Shown here: piece by piece, positions 25,891 through 35,368 of the stretch | How the letters are laid out: every line of letters begins with the position of its first letter | Numbering within the stretch: position 1 is the stretch's first letter | Source: Bacteroides stercoris ATCC 43183 | GTDB lineage: Bacteria; Bacteroidota; Bacteroidia; Bacteroidales; Bacteroidaceae | Length of the DNA: 64,000 nt | Reading direction: 5' to 3' | NCBI RefSeq assembly: GCF_025147325.1 | Contig: NZ_CP102262.1 | Span: 310,001 to 374,000 of the forward strand | Notes under the pieces: generated by a model | Told to the model about the DNA's origin: nothing | Databases searched by the model: none | The model's input: the letters and a program-made list of their open reading frames with translations, nothing else | Translations under genes and position numbers: made by a program

Positions 25891-27759
25891 TTAACTGCTG
25901 ACTTTCATTTGGCAGTTCTTGCAGTCGAAAGTGAGGCGGAAACGTTTACCGTCTGTTCCTACCAGGTAGTAGGGTTCCCGGTACGGGGAATGTCCCTTTT
26001 GATACGTAGGACACCAGCCCATGCTGTAACGCAGGCAATGTTTGCAGAACATGAGTACGGCTTCGGGTACGGCCTGCTTCTCGTATGCCGGTTCCACGGA
26101 AGCTACTCCGTGAGCCTGATAAAAGCTGCGGGCGGCGGTATTCATCACATTGCCCAGATAGGTCAGGGATGTTGCCGGGAAACGGTGGCGGGTGGGTTTC
26201 CACACATGTAACTCACGACGATAAGTAATGCGGCGGGCGGCAGTCAGCTTGTCTATCGCCTGGCGACGCCAGTCGGCTATCACCGAAGCGGGTATGAACC
26301 AGTTCTGCGACAGGTTGATTGCAATGGCGGGAGTTGTTGTTGCCGAGGGGCTGTCCGTGCCGCCGAGAGGCATGACCTCGAAAGGAGTATTCCCCAATTT
26401 GCCGAGTTGGGTGCGCAGGTTCTCCGGTTGCGGAGTACGCGCAAGTTCTTTTGGATAGGGGAAAGACAAGGTTATGCGGTTGCCGTCTTCGTCCGCCGCA
26501 GTCAGGGCAAAGCCCGAAGGGGTATCTGCCAGCTCCCATTCAACGCCGATTTTACGTTCGGCGGACTTGCGGGCAAGGATGCGCTCAAATTCCTGGTCGA
26601 AATTGCGGAAAAGACGGGTGCGCGGTTTGATACGGGGCACATCGCCAGCCGGATACAGCTTGTTGCCATCCACCCGATTGATACGGAAACCTTGCAAACA
26701 GCCCTGTTCATCGAGAAAGCAGACACCGTCTCCGTTATGGAAAGGTTTCACTCCGGCAACGGTAAGGTAATTGCCGCGCTGCTCTTTCATCGTACCCATC
26801 TCCTCGCCCAAAGACTTCGGCGTATCGAAAGAGGAGATTTCCCGGTCGCGGCCCTGTAGGAAGTAATGGGTGAAGCCGCGGCTGAAACTCTTGTCCAACC
26901 GGGGCGTGAAGTCGAAACGGCAAGTACCCGAAGAAGCACGTACGTACTCCTTGCGACGGGCGAAAATGGCATCCAGCTTGCTGCGGTAGGCAGCCGTAAC
27001 GTTCTTCACATAGGAAACGTCCTTCAACCGCCCTTCTATCTTGAGGGAAGAGGCGCCGGCATCCAGCAGGTCTTCCAGCACTTCGCTTTGGTTCAGGTCT
27101 TTCAAAGAGAGCAGGTGCTTGTCGCGGACGATTGTTTTCCCGTCGGCATCTACCAGACTGAACGGCAGGCGGCAGAACTGGGCACACTCTCCCCGGTTGG
27201 CGCTTCTGCCGAAACATGCCTGACTGACGTAGCACTGGCCGCTGTAGCTTACACAAAGCGCACCGTGCACAAACACTTCCAAAGGCGTTTCCGGACAAGC
27301 CTCGTGGATTCGGCGTATCTCCTGCAATGACAGCTCGCGCGCCAGCACTACCTGACGAAAACCTGCATCCGCCAGGAAACGTACTTTCTCCGGTGTACGG
27401 TTGTCCATCTGCGTACTGCCGTGCAGGGGGATGGGCGGCAGGTTCAGACGGGTAATTCCCATATCCTGCACTATCAGGGCGTCTACACCGATGCGGTACA
27501 GTTCCCAAATCATCTTTTCCGTTTCGGCAAGCTCCTCTTCTTTCAGAATGGTATTGACCGTAACGTAAATGCGTACGTTGTACAAATGGGCATACGCCAC
27601 CAAAGCGGCTATATCTTCCAAAGAATTGACCGCAGCCGCACGTGCGCCGAACTTCGGTGCGCCTATATATACCGCATCCGCACCATGATTGACTGCTTCA
27701 ATACCGCACTCCAGATTCTTGGCGGGGGCCAATAGTTCTATTTTTCGTTGCTTCATCAT
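25891..27759 (-). CDS. U32-family protein, probable 23S rRNA hydroxylase RlhA
   Basis: The product (622 residues from this start) opens with KIELLAPAKNLECGIEAVNHGADAVYIGAPKFGARA, the U32 signature, and contains the cysteine-rich VSYSGQCYVSQACFGRSANRGECAQFCR motif expected to bind an iron-sulfur cluster. A C-terminal Cys set (FCKHCLRYSMGWCP and FDCKNCQ) is also present. Proteins of this type hydroxylate C2501 of 23S rRNA (RlhA); older annotation calls them peptidases or collagenases. The start at MMKQRK is chosen because a longer frame would run into the 3' end of metA. It is 52 bp downstream of metA. Confidence 0.88.
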   Translation of the reverse strand: MMKQRKIELLAPAKNLECGIEAVNHGADAVYIGAPKFGARAAAVNSLEDIAALVAYAHLYNVRIYVTVNTILKEEELAETEKMIWELYRIGVDALIVQDMGITRLNLPPIPLHGSTQMDNRTPEKVRFLADAGFRQVVLARELSLQEIRRIHEACPETPLEVFVHGALCVSYSGQCYVSQACFGRSANRGECAQFCRLPFSLVDADGKTIVRDKHLLSLKDLNQSEVLEDLLDAGASSLKIEGRLKDVSYVKNVTAAYRSKLDAIFARRKEYVRASSGTCRFDFTPRLDKSFSRGFTHYFLQGRDREISSFDTPKSLGEEMGTMKEQRGNYLTVAGVKPFHNGDGVCFLDEQGCLQGFRINRVDGNKLYPAGDVPRIKPRTRLFRNFDQEFERILARKSAERKIGVEWELADTPSGFALTAADEDGNRITLSFPYPKELARTPQPENLRTQLGKLGNTPFEVMPLGGTDSPSATTTPAIAINLSQNWFIPASVIADWRRQAIDKLTAARRITYRRELHVWKPTRHRFPATSLTYLGNVMNTAARSFYQAHGVASVEPAYEKQAVPEAVLMFCKHCLRYSMGWCPTYQKGHSPYREPYYLVGTDGKRFRLTFDCKNCQMKVSS

Positions 27760-27811
27760 ATTTCTTTCACCACAGAAAGGGGCACAAGACCCCACTGAGT
27801 TTTCGGAGTTC

Positions 27812-28729
27812 TTATTTAATTTCTTCAATATTGAACGGGGTTTCCTGATATACAAAGTAGTTCAGCCAGTTGGAGAACAGCAGGTTGGCATGCGCCCGCC
27901 ACCGTACCGATACGCCTTTGTCCGGGTTGTCGTCCACATAGTAATTGCGGGGCATCTCAATAGGCAATCCCTTAGCCAGGTCGCGGCGGTATTCCGTATC
28001 GAGCGTCAGGGGGGAGTATTCAGAATGACCGGTTACGAAAAACTCGCGCCCGTTACGTGCCATTACCATATATACCCCTGCCTCTTCCGATTCCGAGAGC
28101 AGGGTCAGTCCGGGAACTTTCAGAATATCTTCCTTGCGGACTTCCGTGTGGCGGCTGTGGGGAACATAAAACACATCGTCAAAACCACGGAAAATGGGAT
28201 ACAGAGGCTGCAAGGTGCGATGTGCGAATATGCCGAACATTTTCGCGTCCAGCGGATACTTGGGCACACCGTAATGGTGGTAGAGTCCGGCTTGCGCCGC
28301 CCAGCAGATATAAAGCGTGGACGTAACGTGCGTACGCGCCCAATCGAATATTTCGGTTATCTCGTCCCAGTAGGTCACTTCCTCAAAGTCCATCTGCTCC
28401 ACAGGGGCTCCGGTAATAATCATACCGTCGTACTTCTCGTCACGCATCTTGTCGAAATCCGTATAGAAAGCTTTCATATGCTCTATCGGAGTATTCTTTG
28501 AGGTGTGGCTCTTGATTTTCATGAACGAAATCTCCACCTGCAACGGAGTATTGGAGAGCAGACGCACCAAATCGGTCTCCGTCGTAATCTTCAACGGCAT
28601 CAGATTCAATATGACAATCCGCAGCGGACGGATGTCCTGCCGGGTTGCCCGTGAATTGTCAATGACGAATATGTTTTCCTCTTTCAGCAGCTCTATCGCG
28701 GGAAGTTTATCGGGTAAATTTAAAGGCAT
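27812..28729 (-). CDS. metA: Homoserine O-acyltransferase MetA, predicted acetyl-CoA type
   Basis: A 305-residue enzyme for the first committed step of methionine synthesis. The catalytic set matches the E. coli numbering exactly: Cys142 (LYICWAAQAG), His235 and Glu237 (VTGHSEYSP). Residue 111 is Glu (TGAPVEQMDFEEV). In this family Glu111 is known to give acetyl-CoA use, while Gly111 gives succinyl-CoA use, so the product is predicted to be O-acetylhomoserine despite the usual name. I see no SAM riboswitch upstream. It may be co-transcribed with the U32 gene. Confidence 0.94.
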   Translation of the reverse strand: MPLNLPDKLPAIELLKEENIFVIDNSRATRQDIRPLRIVILNLMPLKITTETDLVRLLSNTPLQVEISFMKIKSHTSKNTPIEHMKAFYTDFDKMRDEKYDGMIITGAPVEQMDFEEVTYWDEITEIFDWARTHVTSTLYICWAAQAGLYHHYGVPKYPLDAKMFGIFAHRTLQPLYPIFRGFDDVFYVPHSRHTEVRKEDILKVPGLTLLSESEEAGVYMVMARNGREFFVTGHSEYSPLTLDTEYRRDLAKGLPIEMPRNYYVDDNPDKGVSVRWRAHANLLFSNWLNYFVYQETPFNIEEIK

Positions 28730-28931
28730 AAGCTCTGTTCTACGGTTTAACTAATTACTGTTTACAATTTTAGCGTGTAAAGTTAGATAAAAAATCAGAG
28801 CGGTATAAATAAATTGCGGAAGTTTTTGTTGAATTAAAGCAGGCAATACAAAATGATTCGATATTATTTCAGTAAAATCCCACTGTTTATTTCTTTCGGA
28901 ACTTTCAATTGTTGGATAACCGTATACTTGC

Positions 28932-29573
28932 ATCCATAATCCTAATTTTAAAGTGGTCGAATTCGACCACTTTAGAAAGAGTGCCGGATTGCCATCTTTT
29001 GTATTAAGTGCTTCCGAATGGATAGAGCAGACTAATGCAATCGGTATCATCGTTAAAAAAGGACGCTACGGCGGGACGTACGCCCATAAGGATATTGCAT
29101 TTGAATTCGGTTCTGCAATCAGCGTACCTTTCAAACTCTACCTTATTGAAGAGTTTCAACGGTTAAAGACTGAAGAGCAACAGCAACTCGGTTGGTCAGC
29201 AAAGCGTGAATTATCGAAAATCAACTATCGCATACACACTGATGCCATAAAACAAAACCTTATTCCGCAGGAAGTCACATCGGTACAAGCAAGTATTATT
29301 TACGCCAATGAAGCCGATGTGCTGAATGTAGCCATGTTCGGCATGACAGCAAAACAATGGCGGGAAGCCAATCCCGAACTGAAAGGTAATATTCGTGATT
29401 ATGCCACTATTAATGAACTTATCTGTTTGTCGAATATGGAAAACCTCAATGCAGTATTTATCGAACAGAGTATGACACAAAGAGAACGTCTCGTTAAACT
29501 AAACCAAATAGCTATTCATCAAATGAATATATTGGGAAACGGTGATGAAGATAACCGTAAGTTATTGAAATAA
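28932..29573 (+). pseudogene. KilA-N domain protein, 5'-truncated
   Basis: The frame reads HNPNFKVVEFDHFRKSAG at its start, which is the middle of a KilA-N domain, and continues SASEWIEQTNAIGIIVKKGRYGGTYAHKDIAFEFGSAIS, the strongly conserved part, then a helical C-terminal region. The first 70 or so residues found in complete relatives are missing: an in-frame stop lies just upstream of this segment and no start other than a GTG (28953) is available. A protein of about 206 residues could still be made from that GTG. KilA-N proteins are phage- or mobile-element-associated and bind DNA. It sits beside an insertion sequence. Confidence 0.75.
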
Positions 29574-29857
29574 ATCACTACGCATTGCTCTGCGCTGTAA
29601 CTCATCACACATTTATTTTAATTTGAGCGATTATTTGTGTGATTATTCCAAAGATTTAGTATACTTTTACATCCTTGTTTTTATTTAGATATATGTAAAG
29701 AGAAGAAAAAGCACCAAGCTATCAAGCGTGATAACTGACTAATAGAAATCTGAAAGCGTAAACTACTTTCTCATAACATTTACGGTTCTGCCCAATCTGA
29801 TATATCGACACGTAAGTTTTTAAGTACGAACCAAAGGCGAAGATGTTTTCGTCTTAT
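29574..29857. other. Original upstream region of the fimbrillin-like gene
   Basis: It contains a possible plus-strand promoter near 29641-29670 (ATTATTTGTG, then TATACTTTTA) and about 190 bp of leader-like sequence. Before the IS insertion this ran directly into the start of the lipoprotein gene now at 31206. Confidence 0.45.
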
Positions 29858-29866
29858 AAAACTACT
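29858..29866. repeat. Left target-site duplication of the IS
   Basis: AAAACTACT, identical to 31192-31200 on the other side of the element. A 9-bp duplication is within the range for IS4-family elements. Confidence 0.85.
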
Positions 29867-31191
29867 CATTAGTGTCCCGTTAAAATGGGACGAGTTAAAC
29901 AATTAATCAAAAAGCCCCGGAATCAGGGGATCATTTAGATCTTTGACATCATTGAAATTAGTCTTGTCGAACAGGTCACGCAAGTGGGTTTTGTCAGTCA
30001 ATGATATGCTGAGAATTTGTAAAACTTCATAGGTTGAACGTTTCAACTTCATATCATGTTGGACAATAGCCACAAGACAGTACGTGATAATAGCCACACT
30101 GATTTGTATGCGAACAGCGTTCTCTGTTGTGCCCCAGAATTTCTTTATCTTGAGATGCTGCTTGAGCCATTTGAAGAACAGCTCGATTAACCATCTTTTC
30201 TTATAAAGATCGGCGACATCCAGTGCAGAAAGTTGTTTTGCATTCGTCAAAAAAGTGAACTCACGGTCATCCTCTTCGTCGTAATATCGGACGAGTCTGA
30301 ATGACTCAGGATATTTTTTCTCGGAGAGATATCCGGTCAGTTTCACTTCCGCATCTGTCATTATGTTCTTTGGCATTCTTCGCTTCCATCTGACTGTCTT
30401 ATACTTTAAGTTCGTCTTGGCTCTGACAACAAAGAAAGAGTCTGTAAGATGTATCCTATAGAGTTCTTTAAAGGAGTCATAAGCCCTGTCGAATATATAA
30501 TAAGCATTTGGTTCATAATGGATTGAAGACATTGCTGTGGAATCATGCTTTGATGCAGTAGTTACAGTATAGAAGGCAGGAACTTGTGCTTCAATGTCGT
30601 ATAAGACATGAGCTTTCACCCCTCCTTTCTTGCTTCGGAACTTTGCCCATGGGAATGTTGCAAGACACAACGGAATCGTTGTTGAATCAAACGCATATTT
30701 CTTTCCGGAAATGTCAAGGATGTTGGTCGTCCGCTTCTCGCAGGCTTCCTTCATCATATAGAATGCAAAGTCTTCGAAGATTCTGTAATCACGGTTCTGG
30801 TTCGCTGTCGCAAGAGTTGTCTTGGCTATCGGTTCACGACCTAAACCAAGATGATATTGCTTGGCCCTATGCGCCTCGAAAGCAACGACTAAGTCTCGCA
30901 GGCTCTCACGGTTACTCAGTTGTCCAAACATCATCGCGAGCATCTGATTCCAGCAAGTGAAATGTTTCACATATCTGTTGCCATCATACTTGCGAACATA
31001 GTTGTTGAACTGAGTCCTGTTCAGAAAAGCGGTTAATTGAGAGAATACGTATTTGTCTTGGAACATAGCAGCCATTTGTATTAGACTGCAAAGTTGCAAA
31101 ATCAAGTCCGTTTCATTTCAAAAAAACGTGTAATTGACTATATTTCAATAATTTCAAAGAACTATTTATCCACTTTTACGGGACAGTAGTG
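29867..31191 (-). mobile_element. Complete IS4-family insertion sequence, 1,325 bp
   Basis: The ends are imperfect terminal inverted repeats: left CATTAGTGTCCCGTTAAAAT and right (reverse complement) CACTACTGTCCCGTAAAAGT. They enclose one intact transposase gene and are flanked by a perfect 9-bp direct repeat. The intact transposase, readable TIRs and undamaged duplication indicate a recent insertion. Confidence 0.9.
29903..31075 (-). CDS. IS4-family transposase
   Basis: A 390-residue DDE transposase. The catalytic Asp residues are in KYAFDSTTIPL and YYIFDRAYDSF, and the catalytic Glu is in the IS4 signature Y-(2)-R-(3)-E-(6)-K, seen as YKKRWLIELFFKWLK. The N-terminal region (HFTCWNQMLAMMFGQLSNRESLRDL) is typical of the subgroup found in Bacteroidales. 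The ATG of MAAMFQDKY is used; a TTG ten codons upstream is open but less likely. The gene is intact and fills the element. Confidence 0.95.
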   Translation of the reverse strand: MAAMFQDKYVFSQLTAFLNRTQFNNYVRKYDGNRYVKHFTCWNQMLAMMFGQLSNRESLRDLVVAFEAHRAKQYHLGLGREPIAKTTLATANQNRDYRIFEDFAFYMMKEACEKRTTNILDISGKKYAFDSTTIPLCLATFPWAKFRSKKGGVKAHVLYDIEAQVPAFYTVTTASKHDSTAMSSIHYEPNAYYIFDRAYDSFKELYRIHLTDSFFVVRAKTNLKYKTVRWKRRMPKNIMTDAEVKLTGYLSEKKYPESFRLVRYYDEEDDREFTFLTNAKQLSALDVADLYKKRWLIELFFKWLKQHLKIKKFWGTTENAVRIQISVAIITYCLVAIVQHDMKLKRSTYEVLQILSISLTDKTHLRDLFDKTNFNDVKDLNDPLIPGLFD

Positions 31192-31200
31192 AAAACTACT
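31192..31200. repeat. Right target-site duplication of the IS
   Basis: AAAACTACT, identical to the copy at 29858-29866. Only 5 bp separate it from the start codon of the lipoprotein gene. Confidence 0.85.
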
Positions 31201-31205
31201 ATAAC

Positions 31206-33119
31206 ATGAATATCATGAGAAACGCTTTCAAAAGGGCAAATTATGTGTTATGCCTGCTCCTTGCCTTATCGGGTACATCTTGTATCAACAGGCTAAATGA
31301 TGAAATCAAAGAGGGCAGTATCCTCATCTCCTTTTCCTTTGAAGCAAGTAAAGCCGCTACCAAAGTAACTAAAAACACTTTCGACATAGGAGACAGAAGC
31401 GGTATCTTTGCCATGCTGACAGGCAATTCCCTGGACCAGCAGCGATACATCGACAACCTGCTTCTGGAATGCAGCGACAACAGCAAACTGATATCCAAGA
31501 AAGAAGTGTATTATCCGGAAGGAGATGCCACGCTGGACTTCATCAGCTACTATCCGTATCAGGAAGAAAACGTGTCCAAAGGAAGCTCACTGCTGGACGT
31601 CACAGTACAAGCAGACCAGAACAAGACCGCCAATTACAGCTTATCCAACTTCATGACCGCCCGCATCGGGAACGTACCCAACAGCGAGAAAACCGTAAAG
31701 CTGGAATACAAGCACCGGTTTGCCAAAATAAAGTTAGTTCTTATACCCCAAGAAGGTGAAGATACGGACGAGATGCTCAAGGCCAACCCCAGAATCATAG
31801 CTACCGGTTTCAGGACACAAGCCGTATATGACCTGCAATCGGACAAGCTTTCCTCGGTTGACGATGCGAGCGAAACGGATATCATTCCTTTCGGCACATG
31901 GAAGAAAGAGGGTAATACGCTGTCCGGTAAGGAGTTCATTGTAATTCCGCAAACACACTCCGACGGCGGACAGGCTTTTACCCTGGAATGGAACGGAAAA
32001 ATCTATACCTGCCCTCTCCCGTCGGCCACCATTGAGGAGGACACGGAACTGGAGATTTGCATCAACGCACTGCAAAGCACAAGTGCAACCCTCACCGGAG
32101 TTATCGCCAACATCAAGGAATGGGAGCTCAGCGAACAAGGAGAGAGCGAAAACCGGTACGAAATCACTGCCGTACACACAGCCTCGCTGTCATTCAGCAC
32201 GTCTGATATCTACAGGATATACCATCAAGGAAAGCCCGTGGCAGAAGTATGCCGGGAGTATCTTTACACTGCCCCCGCCGATGCTGTTGCTACTAAAGCG
32301 ATTGTAGCCTATTCCGTACAGGACAATGAACAGACGGACTTGACAAATGGAATCGTTTTACAACTACCGGACAAAACCGCCACGACACATGGCGGTAAAG
32401 TAAGTTGGAATGAAGCGGACAACTCGCTGACCTACATTAGCGGCCACTCCCGGCCTATCGAAAAATTCTACATAGACGAAAACAGAAAGATAGTAACGGA
32501 AAAGCCTGCCACACCAGCACTGGCTATCAACGTCAGCAGCTACGTAATCAGAGATATACGGAACGGTATATTGCACACCTACCCCATCGTGAAAATAGGC
32601 GCACAATATTGGATGAAAGAGGATTTACAGACGGCCCATTATAATGACAGCAAGAGTATGCCCCTCAGAAAAGCTTTGGGAGATGGCGAGGGCTACCTCA
32701 AATGGGCGGGCACCAACTCCCATTTTTACAACGGCGAGGCCGTCCTTACCGGGAAATTGGCTCCGTTGGATTGGAGATTGCCAACAGAAAACGATTGGAA
32801 CAGACTGAAAGAATACATAGGAGAGAATGCTTCCGCACTGAAAAAGGCAGATACCTGGAGCTCGGATGTTTATTCCGCAACCAATGAAACCGGATTCTGC
32901 ATTCAACCCGCAGGGCTGCTGTTGGAAAGGGAAAACAAGACGGCCTTGGTAAACGCAAACTCATCGACCGCCTATTGGCTATATGACGGCACACAAAAGC
33001 AATTGGACAAAGTCGTAATGTTTGCGAACAGCAATAACGACATCGCCTTAAAGAACGCCGTCAAACCGGAAGGCAAAGATTATTATAATGCGTTTTCCAT
33101 CCGTTGCATAAAAGAATAG
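31206..33119 (+). CDS. Fimbrillin-like lipoprotein with C-terminal FISUMP domain
   Basis: A 637-residue surface lipoprotein. The signal peptide ends in a lipobox (ALSGTSC). The region from about 35 to 300 matches the fimbrillin/Mfa-like pattern (SFSFEASKAATK, GIFAM, YYPEGDATLDFISYYPY, LEYKHRFAKIKLVL). The C-terminal part (about 455-637) matches the Fib_succ_major domain: VKIGAQYWMKEDLQT, WRLPTENDWNRL, ETGFCIQPAG and IRCIKE. The role is probably surface adhesion or pilus-tip structure. An IS has inserted 5 bp upstream of the start codon, separating the gene from its original promoter. Confidence 0.82.
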   Translation: MNIMRNAFKRANYVLCLLLALSGTSCINRLNDEIKEGSILISFSFEASKAATKVTKNTFDIGDRSGIFAMLTGNSLDQQRYIDNLLLECSDNSKLISKKEVYYPEGDATLDFISYYPYQEENVSKGSSLLDVTVQADQNKTANYSLSNFMTARIGNVPNSEKTVKLEYKHRFAKIKLVLIPQEGEDTDEMLKANPRIIATGFRTQAVYDLQSDKLSSVDDASETDIIPFGTWKKEGNTLSGKEFIVIPQTHSDGGQAFTLEWNGKIYTCPLPSATIEEDTELEICINALQSTSATLTGVIANIKEWELSEQGESENRYEITAVHTASLSFSTSDIYRIYHQGKPVAEVCREYLYTAPADAVATKAIVAYSVQDNEQTDLTNGIVLQLPDKTATTHGGKVSWNEADNSLTYISGHSRPIEKFYIDENRKIVTEKPATPALAINVSSYVIRDIRNGILHTYPIVKIGAQYWMKEDLQTAHYNDSKSMPLRKALGDGEGYLKWAGTNSHFYNGEAVLTGKLAPLDWRLPTENDWNRLKEYIGENASALKKADTWSSDVYSATNETGFCIQPAGLLLERENKTALVNANSSTAYWLYDGTQKQLDKVVMFANSNNDIALKNAVKPEGKDYYNAFSIRCIKE

Positions 33120-33152
33120 CCTGCCAAAAAAGCATTTCTCATTTCTTTTTCG

Positions 33153-33160
33153 TATTTTTG
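33153..33160 (+). promoter_or_regulatory. metF promoter (-7 box)
   Basis: TATTTTTG, an exact match to TAnnTTTG, 59 bp upstream of the metF ATG. No clear -33 box is seen. Confidence 0.5.
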
Positions 33161-33219
33161 TTCCCAATGTGCAGGATTGTGCAGGATTTTGCCAATTAGA
33201 CAAAGACAACGGAAAAGAA

Positions 33220-34173
33220 ATGAGAGTAATCGATCTGATAAACAGTAACGAAAAAACAGCTTTTTCTTTTGAAATATTGCCCCCTCTGAAAGGTACAGGC
33301 ATCGAAAAGTTGTACGAAACAATAGATACATTACGGGAGTTCGACCCTAAATACATCAATATCACCACACACCGCAGCGAGTACGTGTACAAAGACCTCG
33401 GCAACGGGCTGTTCCAGCGCAACCGTCTCCGTCGCCGTCCGGGAACCGTATCCGTAGCCGCAGCCATCCAGAATAAATACAACATAACGGTGGTGCCGCA
33501 TATTCTTTGCAGCGGTTTCAGCCGTGAGGATACCGAATATGTATTGCTCGACCTGCAATTCCTGAACATCACAGACCTTTTGGTGTTACGCGGAGACAAG
33601 GCAAAACACGAGTCGGTATTCACTCCCGAAAAGAACGGTTATCATCATGCCGTTGAATTGCAGGAACAGATTAACCAATTCAATAAGGGCATCTTTGTAG
33701 ACGGCTCCGAGATGAAAGTCACCAATACTCCTTTCTCATACGGAGTGGCCTGTTATCCGGAGAAACACGAAGAAGCGCCCAACATCGATACGGACATTTA
33801 TTGGCTGAAAAAGAAAATGGAAACCGGAGCTGAATATGCCGTTACCCAATTGTTCTATGACAACCGGAAATACTTCGATTTCGTAGAACGCGCCCGCAAA
33901 GCCGGAGTTACCATCCCCATTATACCGGGCATCAAGCCGTTCAAGAAGCTTTCGCAACTCAGCATGATACCCAAAACATTTAAAGTAGACCTGCCCGAAG
34001 AGCTGACAAACGAAATCTTGAAATGCAAGAATGATGCCGAAGCGCAACAGGTAGGTATCGAATGGTGCGTGCAGCAATGCAAGGAACTGATGAAGCACCA
34101 TATTCCCAGCATCCATTTCTATTCCATAGGTGCAGTGGACAGCATCAAGGAAGTAGCCAAACAGATTTATTAA
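33220..34173 (+). CDS. metF: Methylenetetrahydrofolate reductase
   Basis: A 317-residue flavoprotein that reduces 5,10-methylene-THF to 5-methyl-THF for methionine synthesis. Visible hallmarks are the catalytic Glu in AFSFEILPP, the folate/FAD segments DLLVLRGDK and FSYGVACYPEKHEEA, and QLFYDNRKYF. The length matches bacterial MetF. The start MRVIDLIN follows a purine-rich AAAAGAAA; a longer frame is less likely. It is 15 bp upstream of holB and probably in one operon with it. Confidence 0.95.
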   Translation: MRVIDLINSNEKTAFSFEILPPLKGTGIEKLYETIDTLREFDPKYINITTHRSEYVYKDLGNGLFQRNRLRRRPGTVSVAAAIQNKYNITVVPHILCSGFSREDTEYVLLDLQFLNITDLLVLRGDKAKHESVFTPEKNGYHHAVELQEQINQFNKGIFVDGSEMKVTNTPFSYGVACYPEKHEEAPNIDTDIYWLKKKMETGAEYAVTQLFYDNRKYFDFVERARKAGVTIPIIPGIKPFKKLSQLSMIPKTFKVDLPEELTNEILKCKNDAEAQQVGIEWCVQQCKELMKHHIPSIHFYSIGAVDSIKEVAKQIY

Positions 34174-34188
34174 CCAAATACCGACACC

Positions 34189-35313
34189 GTGTTTTTTAAA
34201 GATGTAATAGGCCAGGATACAGCCAAACAACAATTGATACAAGAGGTGCGGGAAGGACGTATTCCTCACGCGCAACTGTTCTGCGGACCGGCAGGAGTAG
34301 GCAAACTTCCGCTGGCTATGGCTTATGCCCGCTACATCTGCTGTCCGAACCGCACGGAGACCGATGCCTGCGGCACGTGTCCTTCGTGTGTGAAGTGGAA
34401 TAAACTGGTGCATCCGGACGTACACTTCGTATTCCCCATCGTGAAAAACGCCAAGGGGAAGAAAGAAGTTTGCGATGACTACATAGCCGACTGGCGGCAT
34501 CTTGTACTAAGCAACCCCTATTTCTCACTGAATCATTGGCTGAATGAAATGGGAGCGGAAAACGGACAAGCGATTATCTACGCAAAGGAAAGCGATGAAA
34601 TCACCCGTAAGCTCAGTTTGAAATCCAGCGAAGGCGGATACAAGGTAACCATTGTATGGCTGCCTGAAAAGCTGCACGAGGTCTGCGCCAATAAATTGCT
34701 GAAACTGCTGGAAGAGCCGCCTGAGAAGACCATCTTCCTGTTGGTTTCCGAAGCACCCGAAATGATATTGTCTACCATACTCAGCCGTACACAACGTTTC
34801 AACATCCGCAAAATAGATGAGGCAAGCGTGGCAAACGCGCTGCAACAAAAGTACGGCGTGCAACCGGCGGACAGCCAGACCATAGCCCATCTGGCAAACG
34901 GAAACTTCATCAAAGCGTTGGAAACAATCCACCTGAATGAAGAGAATGAGTTGTTTTTCAAGCTGTTCGTCAGCCTGATGCGCCTCTCCTATCAACGGAA
35001 AATACGGGAAATGAAGCAATGGAGCGAACAACTGGCGGCTATGGGGCGCGAACGCCAAAAGAATTTTCTGGAATACTGCCAGCGCATGATACGGGAAAAT
35101 TTCATCTATAACCTGCATCGGAAAGAGATGAACTACATGACCCTGCCCGAACAGAACTTCGCTACCCGGTTTGCCCCGTTTGTCAACGAACGGAATGTTA
35201 TGGGTATTATGGATGAACTCAGCGAAGCGCAAGTGCACATTGAGCAGAATGTGAATGCCCGTATGGTATTCTTTGATTTTTCACTGAAAATGATTGTTCT
35301 GTTAAAACAATAG
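34189..35313 (+). CDS. holB: DNA polymerase III delta' subunit (clamp-loader)
   Basis: The 374-residue AAA-family clamp-loader subunit starts at GTG, 15 bp after metF. It has the P-loop-like GPAGVGKLPLA, where Leu replaces the usual Ser/Thr, as expected for a subunit that does not hydrolyse ATP. It also has a zinc-binding cluster (CPNRTETDACGTCPSC), the KLLKLLEEPPEKTIFLL motif and the SRC-like sensor region LSRTQRF. It works in loading the sliding clamp at the replication fork. Confidence 0.92.
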   Translation: MFFKDVIGQDTAKQQLIQEVREGRIPHAQLFCGPAGVGKLPLAMAYARYICCPNRTETDACGTCPSCVKWNKLVHPDVHFVFPIVKNAKGKKEVCDDYIADWRHLVLSNPYFSLNHWLNEMGAENGQAIIYAKESDEITRKLSLKSSEGGYKVTIVWLPEKLHEVCANKLLKLLEEPPEKTIFLLVSEAPEMILSTILSRTQRFNIRKIDEASVANALQQKYGVQPADSQTIAHLANGNFIKALETIHLNEENELFFKLFVSLMRLSYQRKIREMKQWSEQLAAMGRERQKNFLEYCQRMIRENFIYNLHRKEMNYMTLPEQNFATRFAPFVNERNVMGIMDELSEAQVHIEQNVNARMVFFDFSLKMIVLLKQ

Positions 35314-35368
35314 AAGAATCCTTTTCAACTAACATATAACATAGTAAATCATCAAAATAACAGATAGA

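Noticed and set aside
28730..28931. SAM riboswitch upstream of metA
   Set aside because: I looked for a conserved SAM aptamer core in the metA leader and saw no matching set of stems or motifs.
28751..29050. 99-codon minus-strand open frame between metA and the KilA-N remnant
   Set aside because: It overlaps conserved KilA-N coding sequence on the plus strand and has no family-like features.
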